Under the pieces are notes generated by a model, which was not told the origin of the DNA, did not search any database, and saw nothing but the letters and a program-made list of their open reading frames with translations. This document shows positions 45,793-56,640 of a stretch of 64,000 nt of DNA, piece after piece. Positions within the stretch are counted from its first letter, which is position 1; each line of letters begins with the position of its first letter. This stretch comes from Przewalskia tangutica (Eukaryota; Streptophyta; Magnoliopsida; Solanales; Solanaceae): assembly GCA_029844215.1 (NCBI GenBank), contig CM056726.1, positions 37,875,001-37,939,000 of the forward strand. The letters run 5' to 3'. The translations under genes and the position numbers were made by a program.

Positions 45793-45979
45793 AACGGTAA
45801 GGGAAAGAAATACGTTAGAGGGTCCAACTTACAACACAGCTCTAAGGCACGATCTCAGAGTGAGAAGAATAGAAACCAATCCTAAATATCCTATAGCCTC
45901 CTGATTATTGGCGTGGTGCACAACACACCGATAATCAAGACTCTGATCGATACTGGTAGACACTTTCCGAGGATTAACT

Positions 45980-45991
45980 GCTCTGATACCA
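45980..45991 (-). promoter_or_regulatory. Primer-binding site of N6, initiator tRNA-Met
   Basis: GCTCTGATACCA on the plus strand, a perfect TGGTATCAGAGC on the element strand, four bases from the LTR at 45996. Confidence 0.93.
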
Positions 45992-45995
45992 CTTT

Positions 45996-48900
45996 TGTCA
46001 CGACCCGATCCCGGGCCCGTGACTGGTGCCTTACCCCGGGCACCCTAGTGATACAACATCAGAGTAATCAGCGGAACATAAAACGATACAAGACATATGA
46101 AACAATGATCTGAGAAAAACTTGCCTTTCGGCATATATAAAAAATGACAACTTTTTCAACATGAACAGTTTAATCCTTTTTACAACCCTGCCCACAACAG
46201 TACTACAGACCTCTACGAAAGATATGACAACAACGACGGGACAGGGCCCCGTCATACCCCTGAATGTAAGCACCTACGACAACAGGGGACTATACCAAGA
46301 TAAGCCTCCGGAGAAACGGAGCTTCCCAAACGCCAAATCGTGACTCGAGAGCTAGGATCAACGATCGGTGTACCTCAACTGCGGCATGAACGCAGCCTCA
46401 GCGAGGTCGATAACAGGTACCGAGTATGTGAAACTGAAAATACATACTGTAAATGAAATCATAGCAGTCATATAAAGCAAGAGACAATGTATGATAACCA
46501 AACTACAGTTTACAACCAAGCCGTCATGTCAAGTTAGGGACTCACGCCCTCAAGTCATCACTCAAGTATAACAATGGGTCTCAGGCCCACAACATCAATC
46601 ATGCCCGTGGAATACCTTCCTCACTGCCGGCAGTCTATGATATAAAAGCACCATGGAACACACATGAACACCAGGTCCCACCTGTCATAATATCTCTCAG
46701 ACGGTAAGTAAGGCATAGCCGACTACTAAAAACCCACGCACCAACAAGGTCATGAATCGTATCATAAGATCTGTCAGACCGTCACATGATCAAAGCCGCC
46801 ACTTGCCCGCAGATCGATGTACGCGTCTAACCTCGAACTCCCGCACTCGCGATAGGCCAATCTCATCGCCCGCATGAGGTATTCCCGCATCGAGGGTAGC
46901 TACTCCCAAGATCGCCCCGACTTCGCAGCCGCAGCCACATGGACCGCATGCCCATAAAGGACGTACACTAACCTGGAACTCTCGTAGCTCCGCATAGGCC
47001 CCCGGGACCTGCATGAGGTATTCTCGAATCATAGGTCCATCGACCCGCCTGAGTCTACCCCGCATCGGAGGGCAGCTTAACCCCCGGAATCATCTCAAGA
47101 GGTGAATGCCACAATACTATCATAACGACTGATAGTTAATAAGCACAATCAAGGGAAACCCCTTTACCCATACATCACAAGATACTAACACACGTAGCAT
47201 CCTAACACGTTTACTTATCAAAGCAACAAGAAAGTATTTACAAGGCTATCACGAACCAATACAATAGAGTATTCACACAAGGTACTTTCTACTAACAAGT
47301 TCGGGTATCTAACCCCAAAGTACTTCACACATTAAATCTTTAAAAGATCTGTTTCTTTCACATAAGTCACACAATACCCGTAGTATAAAATAGAGTGACT
47401 ATCCTTTTAAGAAAACCAAAACTCTTACCTTTGTAAAATCAAGTAACAACATTATTTTCCAAACGTCCAAGTTTGCCTAATATCAAATGTTCACGTTTCT
47501 TATTTTAGAAAGGTTTCGTAGTTCATAGTTTTATTCATTTAAGAATATAATTCTCCTTTAAACAATCTGAGAAACATAAGCCTTATATGTGAGTAGGATA
47601 TCTTGTTTATAACAATCTTATTACAGCAGCCATGATCTAGGAAATATCATTTTGTCTCATCTTAGCTTCTATGCAGATGGAAGTTTCTACTGGTTTTAAT
47701 AATACTTAATTATTCAAAACATTTCCTTTTATTAACGCTGCAGTGGTTTGTCGATACATTCGATTTCAAATCAAGAAACATTCTTAAGCCGTTATACCTA
47801 ACTTCCCATAAAGCTAGTATAACTCTTAAGTTTTCAAAAACCAAATATTACTTCTTCTTTCGAAATGATTCAAAAATCTTTTGAAATACTTCCAGTTCTT
47901 TATTAACACATAACAAGCCAGTTATAGTTCAAATCAGTTACTTTTTCAAGACCACAAGTACTTTCTTACCAACATAAAGCTGTTATAACCAACTTCCCAT
48001 AAAGCCGTTATAACACTTTATGTTTTAAACCAATCAAATCGTTAGCACATGTACGTCTACCGTACTACATAGTTCACACATATCATGCTAGAAGAGGTAG
48101 GAAAAGGTTCACATACCTCGCGACGAGTATCGACTAATAGCAAAACGCTCCAAGTACTTCAAACCGTCGGCTACTCCTTAGCCAGTAGATCGCGCCATAC
48201 GTAGTACTTCAACCTATAAGGCCACAAGGCGCTTATTAACATTTAGACCTTATCGCAGAACATTCTACCCAAATTGGCGACTTTCCCGCACACAGTAAAT
48301 CTCCTCCTTTAACGAGGCCGGCTACCAAGCCAACCAGGGGGGGTTACACATCTAACCCGAACGGGTACAATTCTACTTCACAGAAAAGCTACACAAGCCT
48401 ACTGTAATACAGTCCTATGTAAAAACAGTTCAGTTCAGTTCTTCAGGCTTAAGTCGCAAGACATTGCCGATAACTACGTTCAGTTCTATATATAGTATAC
48501 TTCAACTATATATTCTAACAACATGTAATTTCCAATTACAATAGGGGGACAAGATAATTACCTCGATAAGCCCATAATTATCCGAGTTTAAAGTCGATCC
48601 TGGGCAATCGTTTAGCTCCAACTCCGAGCGCTCCAACCCGCTCTAAACCACCCTTAGAAGTTCTAACCAACTTCTACACAATACTCCAACGGACTATGGA
48701 GATTTTCCTAGGGTTTCGGTTTTGGGACTGACGGGAAGTATAATAGTATAACTGGGCTTATTTTTGTAAAGGTATAACCTTAGAATACTACAAGGTATTT
48801 GGCTAAGGTAATTTGGGCATTATAACAATACTTTTGAGAGTATTTCTACACCACAAAAGGGGGGTATTATACGAAAACAACTAGGCTAGTGTGGTACCCC

Positions 48901-49762
48901 ACTACTAGCAACTCTGTGAGAGGGGCACTACTCTGGCTAGCACCCCTAGAGGGGTGCTCTGGCCACAGGGGAGGCCTCGCCGAACTCCACACAAGGGAGG
49001 GAGAGGATTGTACACTTAGAAACATTTAGGAATGGATGAAGAATTCATCAAAGGGAGAGGGGTATTTATAGCACAAGCCAAGGCCAACCAATGGCCAAGA
49101 TTGAGCCAAGTGCTACACAAGTGTAGGGCCAAGATTCACCCAAGTGCCCCCTAGACCCTACTCCTTAAAACCCTCACAAATATCTACACAAAAATATCTA
49201 CCACTTGACCCCCAAAGTCGCCCAAGCCGCCACTTGCCCACCAATGAGGGTGCCATGCCGCCATCTCGTTGGTCAAAAATGTTCCGTCTCTCGGAAAAAG
49301 CCGCAAAAATAAGAAAAGACATAGCCGGAATTTTCCCCTCGCAAGTTATGTAAAACGTTTCGTCGAAAAACGACTCTAACCGGGTGTTGTGCACAAATGC
49401 CATTCGGCCAAGCCACCTAGGCGGGGGTGACACGTGTCACCCTCATATTGGCCCAAAATAAAACATCTTCAAAATATCCACAATGGCCAAAATCTCAAAA
49501 CAAAGTGGGCCCTACAAAACCAGAATTTCTCCCGTGGGCCCCACGTGACCATTTCCGAAAATAAAATTCCATAATTCTCTAATATTCCAGGAAGTCCGAA
49601 TACCAAATCTGGGAATCCAATTCCCATTAACGAACCTTTTTCCTTCACAAAAACCGGAAACTTTTCCGTGGAGAAATCACCTCTTTCTTCCTTTCCAATC
49701 TTTCTGTCGTATTCTCGTACGTACGTCCTCGCATACATACCCAGGAACTACGGGGTATAACA
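45996..49762 (-). mobile_element. 5' LTR of N6 (3,767 bp)
   Basis: Sister of 40233-44013 with the same landmarks; TATA (reverse) at 49063-49070, G-box at about 49429-49438. Changes against the sister include CTGG to TCGG near 46363 (40603 in the sister) and CCTGAG to CTCGAG near 46343. Confidence 0.93.
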
Positions 49763-50640
49763 TTTATCTTTTTAGTACTCACTGCTAAACCGTTATGTTT
49801 TATGATTTTAACAAAAGTATTTAAATATTTATAATGTTGTTCTATATTATCAGAAAAATACTAAAACATCATCGATATAGACAATTGTAAATTGGCTATA
49901 AGGGTTGAATATATTATTCATGATGTTCTGGAATTTTGATGGGGCATTCTTGAGCCCAAATGGCATAACGCTCCACTCATACTGACCAAAGGGAACATTA
50001 AAACTTGTTTTATACTTATCTTTTTCTTCGACTTGGATTTGCCAGAATCCTGACTTCATGTCGAATTTGTTGTAGATATTAGCGTTATAAATTCTTTTTA
50101 ATAAATCTCGTTTATTAGGGATTGAGTACCTGATCCATCTTAATACTTGGTTGAGAGGTTTATAATTTATCACAAGCCTCGGGGCTCCTCTTTCTTTCTC
50201 AGCATTTTTGTTTACATAAAAGGCTGAACAACTCCATTGGGATTTGGATGGTCTGATGATCTTCTTTTGAAGTAGATCATTAACCTCTTTCTTACAATGC
50301 TCTATGAGCTCGTGGCTCATCTGGATTGGTCTGGCTTTAGTGGGTATGTCTTTTTCACTAAAGTCACCTGTGTAGGGTAGGCTTACCATGTGCTTTTTTC
50401 TTTCCAAAAAAGTGTTCGACAATTCTGAACATATTTCCTTTTCTATAGAATCTTGCAAAATATTTATCTTGTTAATTACCTCCGGGGTTTTTAAAGTAGA
50501 TTCTATTCTTTTAATTTTAATATCTTCCTTTAAAAAATTAATTTGGTTAGTTAACAGTTGTATTTTAAACACTGTCTTCTGTTTAACATGGTCACTATGG
50601 TCAACCGACAAAGGGTTTAGATATGGGAACACCAAATCTT
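49763..50640 (-). pseudogene. Pararetrovirus reverse transcriptase domain
   Basis: A 265-codon frame (50647-49850) contains the RT finger and palm: KKIIRPSKSQWSCSAFYVNK, APRLVINYKPLN, FDMKSGFWQIQV, FGLKNAPSKFQNIM and the catalytic YIDD (49879-49868). Immediately after YIDDVLVF one extra T (near 49857) shifts the frame and produces a stop. The downstream part then runs into N6 at 49762. The motifs are intact, so the RT was lost by frameshift and insertion, not by catalytic mutation. Confidence 0.93.
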
Positions 50641-51037
50641 TTCCCATAGATGTAGTGTAAATACCGTCTAGTTTGGCGGTATATGGTTTTATTTGGGTTA
50701 GGAATGAGATTCCTAATATAACTTCTTCAGTTATATTTCTTGTAATAATAAAGTCGTTAACAAAACAAACTCCATTATTACAGACATGAGCTTTGGAAAG
50801 CTTATAGTCAATTTTTATTCTATCGCATGTGGCTGAATAAAGCTTGTGTGTACTTTTGTCTAAGTACTTAGTAGGGATTAGACCTTCGCAAATACAGTTT
50901 TGGTCAGCTCCTGAGTCTAGCAGGGCTATTTTGTCAAGAACAAAATTCTTATTTATGACTAATTTAATAGGGACATGATAGCTTAGAGCTTTGACCCTGA
51001 AGATTAAATTTAATCCTGATTGTGATGTATTATCCTC
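50641..51037 (-). pseudogene. Pararetrovirus aspartic protease domain
   Basis: Minus-strand translation shows the active-site motif ALLDSGADQNCIC (near 50919-50890), then a strand-rich region ending EEVILGISFLTQIKP, the second conserved protease block. It is directly N-terminal to the RT, as expected for the caulimovirid polyprotein. Confidence 0.85.
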
Positions 51038-51655
51038 TTATTCTTCGTCAGAATTAACAGTGGTTATTTCTTTTGACGTAGAGGGAGCAAAGATATCCTT
51101 TATAGGGTCTAATTCTTTTAGTAAGCTATTGGCGAATGCCTCTGTTTCTAAAGAACTGAGCCTTTCTTTAACACTGATGATTTCTTCTTTTAAAAGTGAT
51201 ACTTCTCCCTGTAAATCTTGCAAGGTGGTATCTGTTTTAGATTCTTTAAATTTATTAAAATCTCTTTTCATGTCAAAAGGTTCAATAATTTTCTTTTCCT
51301 TTTTCTGATTAGTGACAAGCTTTTTAAGTTATGTTAAATATTTTCTTTTACTATCATTGTCATCAATATGGTCAATCATATCAAAGAAGAATTCCTGGCT
51401 GCTATCTGAGATAACATTGATGGTCTGTTTGGTACAGGTACAGATTTTTCCAATACACTCGCAGTCGAAGCTGGATGTGGAGCTATCTGAGTTGTAATCT
51501 AGATCTAGGGAACCTTCATCATTGTAATAGTTATCTGAGGATTCTTCAGAGCTATCATTAGATTGTTCTTTATCTAAAATCGTATATTTTTTTTCTTTAA
51601 TGTCTGAATCAATCGCAAGTAGATTAATTTTATCCTTCTTTTTGTTGGGTTCTTT
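51038..51655 (-). pseudogene. Pararetrovirus acidic/coiled-coil polyprotein segment
   Basis: 51271-51038 is a heptad-like charged segment (LQDLQGEVSLLKEEIISVKE), probably a coiled coil. Upstream, the 51670-51329 frame is Ser/Asp/Glu-rich with a Cys cluster (CECIGKICTCTK). A frame break lies near 51329. In caulimovirids an acidic C-terminal extension follows the coat-protein zinc knuckle. Confidence 0.75.
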
Positions 51656-52430
51656 ACAAGCGTTGGCCATGTGGCCTGCTTTTCCACAGTTCCAACATTT
51701 TCCCTTTTTTTCTGGAGGTTTTATTGGTATTTTTCTTAGGAGAATTCTTTTTAGGAGTGTAATTTCTTTTATAAGGCTTAGGGCGAGATATATTATGTCT
51801 CTTTTTCATTCTCTTGATATTCTTTGAAGGAGCAGATATTTTAACGTATCCAAAGTATTCGCAAAAACTTCCTAATTCTCCTTTTGAGGATTTTTGTATT
51901 TGATTATTAAGTTTTATCGTGTTACATAATTCTAATCATGTTAGATTAATAAAGCTAACAATGTCTTCGTATGTCATTAGACTGTAAGGAGTTTCACCAT
52001 TGAATTTGTTTCTTATGGTTGTTCTTACTTTTTCGGCAAAAAGTTTGGGTAACCCACTAATGAACCCTTTCTTCCAATAATCATGGTTACAGTCATTTCT
52101 AAGCATAACTTTGTTAAGGAATATATCTTTATACCATTTAAAATCGTGTAACTTTGGGCAAGTTAAGTTATTAAGGATTTCCAAGCTTTTATCCTGAAAG
52201 AGTTTTGGCTCTCCTATGAAGTGTTTACCTATACAGTAAAGTAAGGTCGCTGTGGCGTCTTTGCGAACTTCTTTACTAAAAGTATTATCAATGTTCCTAA
52301 TTTGAACTGTGGTAGTGGCATTCATGATCCCACTTCTGGTACTTTCCGTTAGGTAGTTATCCTACCAGTTTTTTAACATTCCGGTAAAACCTGAGACTAG
52401 AATTGTTGCTAGTTGGACATCATCGGTATG
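51656..52430 (-). pseudogene. Pararetrovirus coat protein, core and zinc knuckle
   Basis: The 129-codon frame 52325-51936 carries CNHDYWKKGFISGLPKLFAE, a coat-protein core motif. A basic region follows, then the zinc knuckle CWNCGKAGHMANAC (CX2CX4HX4C, 51697-51656), complete. Breaks: a Trp codon has become TAG near 52350, a stop follows 51936, and a one-base shift in an A-run lies near 51703. The knuckle binds the pregenomic RNA in this family. Confidence 0.88.
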
Positions 52431-53680
52431 CTATTTTATTTTATAACCAGTAACACATACTCCCATTTCGTGAAGTATTTTGATTATCTGGCCTTCAGAC
52501 ATTCCGTCTATGTTCCATTCATTAATCTCTTCTCCTGAGTATGAAGCCCTATAGGTGGAGTGTTCTTCATATTGCATATCAGGAAACATAGGTCTTTTAT
52601 AGAAGTTTTTTGCTCCAAGACCCGCGAATTTTGATATTTTGTTAATATCTTGTTTATCTTTTGAACTGGATCCTTCGGTGAGTACCTTTATTGATTCATC
52701 CGTGTTGTCTTTGGAGGTGGACTCCTCTGTTACTTTTAATTCCTTAAACTTCTCACTTATCTTATCTAGTAGTTTATTATCAATTTCTTTTCCAAATTTT
52801 GGGTAGGTATTTACCGAAAATTGGGGAATTTTAAAGAGAGGTTCTGAGAGAGTACTTTCTTCTGACCGAACTGGGTTACTTCTTAAGGCTGAGGTATTAC
52901 TAGCCTGGGTGATCTGATTAGAAACAACATGTAACAACTTATTAGTGTAGTTGTTCTGTTGAAGAATTTTATTAATATCTTCCCTTTGGGGTAGTCTGGA
53001 GTGGGGATCCTCTTTTAGGTCTCTCTTGAAGGGAGTTGCTAATACGATTTCTCCGTCTATGGGGATTCTGATATGTTCTAAAGGTGGGGTTTCAGATTCA
53101 ATGGTCTTACTCCCTGTATACCATTTCTTAACAATGGTACTGAGGGATTCTCTGTTATTATCTAATTGGTCTGTGATTTGGAACCACTTAAAGAATTCGA
53201 TATTACAATTAACTTTTTTCATATCTTCAATCCATTGTTTTCTAAATGACTTCCTTCTTTCTAATAGGAAAGTACTTACATACCATTTTCTTTTAATGAC
53301 GTTTTCTGGGCTTATCCATAATTTATCAAGAGTTTTGAAATCAATTTTAAAATCTGTTTCTTGTTTAATCATGCCAAGACTGTCGTCACCATGCATTTTG
53401 GTTCTGGTGGGGCTATTAGTTTTATCAATTGGATGATAATGGACTTTGGGTACGGCTGATGCATAGTCTACGCCTCAAACTTTTTGTTCAAGTATAGATT
53501 CTGTAGAATTATCGTCGGAACGCTCCTCCTCCTACCGGGGTTTGGAAGAAGATGATGCGAATGAGTATCTTGTCGAGGACTTAGAATTTGATTTTAAAAA
53601 TTTTAAGCCAATAGATCCATCCAGATGTTGGATTATTTGTTCAATGTTAGAACTCTCTGGTTCTATCTTTGGTTGGGTGA
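52431..53680 (-). pseudogene. Pararetrovirus movement-protein C-terminus, linker and coat-protein start
   Basis: The longest intact stretch of the fossil is 53396-52431 (321 codons): RKSFRKQWIEDMKKVNCNIE and FFKWFQITDQLDNN near the start, a Ser-rich linker, and the coat-protein entry (SGEEINEWNIDGMSEGQIIK). Upstream, 53680-53400 reads SSNIEQIIQHLDGSIGLKF with two stops (near 53533 and 53475). The N-terminal cell-to-cell movement domain is absent: the sequence turns at 53680 into an oppositely oriented piece. Confidence 0.8.
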
Positions 53681-53698
53681 TGGTATCAAAGCCATGTT
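53681..53698 (+). promoter_or_regulatory. Pararetrovirus primer-binding site (tRNA-Met), plus strand
   Basis: TGGTATCAAAGCCATGTT matches the plant pararetrovirus/tRNA-iMet site TGGTATCAGAGCCATGTT at 17 of 18 positions. Its orientation is opposite to the virus fragment on its left, and it begins exactly at the orientation switch. Confidence 0.85.
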
Positions 53699-54085
53699 GT
53701 TAAACATTATGAGTAACTAAACTCATCCTACTATCCTAGAGCAATGTTGTTCTTAAGCTACTAAGAAAACTCTGTTACTTTGTTTCTGTTCCTATCGTTA
53801 CTTTGTTGATATCCTATTCTTAAAGATCTCCTCTTAGTCTACAGTAATAGGCAGGTGTGTCCTGGACCGTTGGATTAGCACGTTAGGTCGGAAGGACCAG
53901 TGTCGTTTAATCTTGGACGCATGGATGTACTTTAGGATAAGAAGTTAGATAGCAAGCATAGGATACCCGCTACAGTAATTATAGGAATAGAAACTATTAA
54001 CAGTATCTTCGTAGCAGTTAGAACAATAGCTCCAAAGGATAGTAGCCTCCACGCATAACTAGAACTCTTCTTTGATAAACATTTT
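53699..54085 (+). other. Pararetrovirus leader after the PBS
   Basis: 387 bases with stops in all frames, as expected for the untranslated region between primer site and first ORF. No clear structural element beyond short stems was recognised. Confidence 0.6.
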
Positions 54086-54334
54086 ATGATGAAAACTCAT
54101 CCTTCCTTTTATCATATTAGAAAAGAAAATCTTTTAAGGTTAGAATGTATAGTAGATAAAAATAGATTATTAATCTCTAAAAGAAAAACTCTTAAAGAGC
54201 TAGAATACTATAAGACATTAAAACCAGCAGAAGGTCTAGACGAATATGCCCAGATCATAGTCATACAAGTAATTATTAATAAAATGGTTAGTCTCTATAA
54301 AAAAGTTATTCAGATTAGCGAAACACTTCGTTAG
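54086..54334 (+). CDS. Small ORF (82 aa), probable first ORF or fragment of the second pararetrovirus piece
   Basis: ATG 54086 to TAG 54334, uninterrupted, lysine- and isoleucine-rich (MKTHPSFYHIRKENLLRLEC at residues 2-21), with a helical pattern in the second half. No domain recognised. It is the first substantial frame downstream of the PBS at 53681, so a first viral ORF is the likeliest origin. Its end coincides almost exactly with the left edge of element E (54339). Whether it is expressed cannot be judged. Confidence 0.5.
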   Translation: MMKTHPSFYHIRKENLLRLECIVDKNRLLISKRKTLKELEYYKTLKPAEGLDEYAQIIVIQVIINKMVSLYKKVIQISETLR

Positions 54335-54338
54335 GAGA

Positions 54339-55080
54339 TGTTTTGGGAGGTGAGGGTGACCAGTTTTGGGGTTTGCTTGATGACCAAGAGTGTTTCGACC
54401 AAACCAAGATAATGGGAAAGGTCTTGGCTTTTATTGGGGACAAAGAATGATTCTTTCACACTCCCTTTGTGGAGTCCAAGCCGAAGAGGGGATGGATTGA
54501 GCTTCTCAAGGATCTTATCTTCTTGGAATGTGCTTGGAAACTTCTATTCTTGGTGTTTGTGTGTTGATTCATTTCGGCCAACTCCTCTTCTGCCTCTTGG
54601 ACGACTTTGAAGTCTTCAAAATACCTAACTTCATGAACTTTCTAGTTCATAAAGTCTCTCCTTGAATCCCCATCTTTTAGATGTCTTTTGTCCTTGCCAA
54701 GTTGTCGTCCAAGTCACCTTTTGTCCTTGCCTTTGTGTACTCTTGGCCTTGTCATACTTATGACTTATTAATGGTTTCCTAATGTAGTTATGACACACTA
54801 TGTCCTAAACTAAGAGCTAAAATCTAAGCTAAGTTATAAAAGAAAACAACAAGCTAAAAGAAAACATGGTCTCTGCCAAGACCAATAAGAAGGACGAAAA
54901 TAGAATGTCTTCTTGAACCTTTACGTAATAACTCCAACACCATTCCATTTTCCATGCCATGTTAGGCATCTAAGTGTAGAATGACGGGCAGCCCTTGACA
55001 ACCTTAACAAGTCTCCTTTAGGCTCATGATGAAAGTTTAAGTCCAAAGACTTTCTTTCATCAATATCCCCTTTAAGAATT
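54339..55080 (-). mobile_element. Left (3') LTR of E
   Basis: Starts TGTTTTGGGAGGTGAGGGTGACCAG; the right counterpart starts TGTTGTGGGAGG at 57306. Relative to the right copy, about 680 bp (57331-58010) are missing after 'gtgaccag'. The inner edge near 55080 is inferred from the end of the pol-like sequence and is approximate. Confidence 0.6.
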
Positions 55081-55259
55081 TGCCCTCAAATTGGTGTCGT
55101 GTAGATGTGAATTTTTTTTCTCAACAGTGTTGATCCAATATTTTCACCATTAGATAGGACCAAAAGTCTTATCTTGTAGGTGCCTTCTTCAAAATTTGCC
55201 GAATACGGATCCGAATACAAGATAATTGGTTTTGCCTTCTTATGATGTTCATGTTGGCT

Positions 55260-55820
55260 TTAGGATTCCATAAGATATGTTGTTTTACCATAGGTAGAAG
55301 GATTACATGGTGAACCACACAACTTTGTATTAGAGCGAAAGATGGCACCTATACTTGTTTCATATTTGATGCTCAATGGACTTTCACGGCTTGGCATCGT
55401 TAGGACCGGGGCTTTATAAATCTTCCTTCTTAAGACTTCCAAGACTCTTGTGGCTCCTTGAAACCATTGGATAGGGGCAGCAAGTGTGCAACAATTTCAC
55501 ATGCCATGATGAGAAGAAGAAGCCAAACCAAAGACACTTTTCTCTCGGATTCCCATTTGATGATAGCCATTTTTCATTTCCATCTTGATGCACAATTTGG
55601 CTTCACTTAATCCATCAAAAAGGCCGTTCAACCTCAGCATATGAGATTTGTTCGTTATGATAAAGTTGTCGTCCTCTCGGCTCTTAACATACGGGTGCCA
55701 AGTTTTATTTCCCTTTGCCTCCATTAAGATAATCTCCTTGGCCGGATTGTGTGAATATGCTTGTGGGTCGTGTAATGAACATATTGGAAATAAATCAAGA
55801 GAATTCTCACTACTTTCCAT
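55260..55820 (-). pseudogene. Element E pol remnant (RT and RNase H pieces)
   Basis: Frame 55820-55497 contains LFDGLSEAKLCIKMEMKNGY followed by HQMGIRE, the Ty3/gypsy RT palm block (first catalytic region, Asp replaced by Glu). Frame 55442-55260 holds KIYKAPVLTMPSRESPLSIK, the start of RNase H, with the first catalytic Asp replaced. YxDD and integrase are absent. A strongly deleted polymerase. Confidence 0.75.
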
Positions 55821-56002
55821 TGGTGATGGACCGGTGGAAAGAACATTCGAACATATAACTTCTAAGGGCTCTTTTGGGTCGCCAACTATAGTGCTCCCCT
55901 TCTTAGATTCTTCCTCTAACCTTTGTACATCAAGTGAGGAGGTATCAGAACCTTTCTTGGCCTTGGATTATTCAAAGGACTTTCCACTATCTTCATTTGT
56001 CA

Positions 56003-56640
56003 CTAATCGGGTTTAGGACATTCCTTGCCAAAGTATCCCGATTCTCGACATTGGAAACACCTTTTTCTTCCTTTGTTTATCCCCGTGGTGACCTCTACCT
56101 TCTCCATTCCTCCTTCTACAACTCCTTGGTCATATAATGGATTAGTAAAATAAGTGGTACCCTCTTCTATCTTTTGATCTTTCTCTTCAAATTCGTGACC
56201 ATAAAAAGGGTTGATGAAAAGGGTGTTGCCCATTTTCTTGACATTGGAGGGCTCTATGTAAGGCTTTGGATCACCTCTCCTTTGCGGTTTCTCAACCATG
56301 CCTCTAAAGGTACGACATGACTCCACTTCAACTCTTTCTTGACGACGAGCGGGGAGTCGGGAGTATATACTTTGTTCATGCTCCCTTGGCAAGACATTCC
56401 TCATCACATGCTTCTTTAATTTGTTCTAAATGTCAATCTTGGTCTTGCCACTTCTTTTTCGATTGGTTTTTAGACTGTCGTAGCAATCGGAAGAAAATGA
56501 TTTGAACATTGATTTTGGAAACTTTGAAGCTCTCATGATCGTCATATTGCCTGTACATTAAAAATCCTTCAATGGTGTTTATCCATTCAAGGAACTATTT
56601 TACGATCATATCTCCATCAAAAGTTGGGAGATCAAAATTT
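56003..56640 (-). pseudogene. Element E gag with degenerate zinc knuckle
   Basis: Upstream part near 56640-56540 (minus): FDGDMIV and FLEWINTIEGF, the gag capsid entry motif. Frame 56407-56003 (134 codons) ends CFQCRESGYFGKECPKPD: a CX2CX4HX4C knuckle in which His is Tyr. Frameshifts separate the parts. It packaged the element RNA originally; now inactive. Confidence 0.78.

Larger units (their letters stand above)
40233..49762 (-). mobile_element. N6: complete non-autonomous Ty3/gypsy LTR retrotransposon (9,530 bp)
   Basis: 3' LTR 40233-44013 (3,781 bp), internal 44014-45995 (1,982 bp), 5' LTR 45996-49762 (3,767 bp). Minus orientation, TTTAT on both sides, perfect PBS, PPT and both palindromes. 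It carries a gag remnant and no pol. It is inserted in the reverse transcriptase of the endogenous pararetrovirus, so it is younger than that integration. Confidence 0.94.
37921..53680 (-). other. Endogenous caulimovirid (pararetrovirus), degenerate, interrupted by N6
   Basis: Minus-strand order from right to left: movement-protein C-terminus/linker, coat protein with zinc knuckle, acidic and coiled-coil segment, aspartic protease, reverse transcriptase, RNase H, a separate downstream ORF of transactivator position, then a promoter-like segment. This is a caulimovirid layout. Without N6 the viral part is about 6.2 kb, shorter than a 7-8 kb genome because the N-terminal movement-protein region is absent. 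Similarity of the downstream ORF and coat region suggests the solendovirus/petuvirus side, with low certainty. Many stops and frameshifts make it a fossil, not a replication-competent copy. Confidence 0.85.

Noticed and set aside
53026..53436. Plus-strand 136-codon ORF
   Set aside because: Antisense to the 321-codon viral frame; hydrophobic only because it is the complement of a charged coding region.
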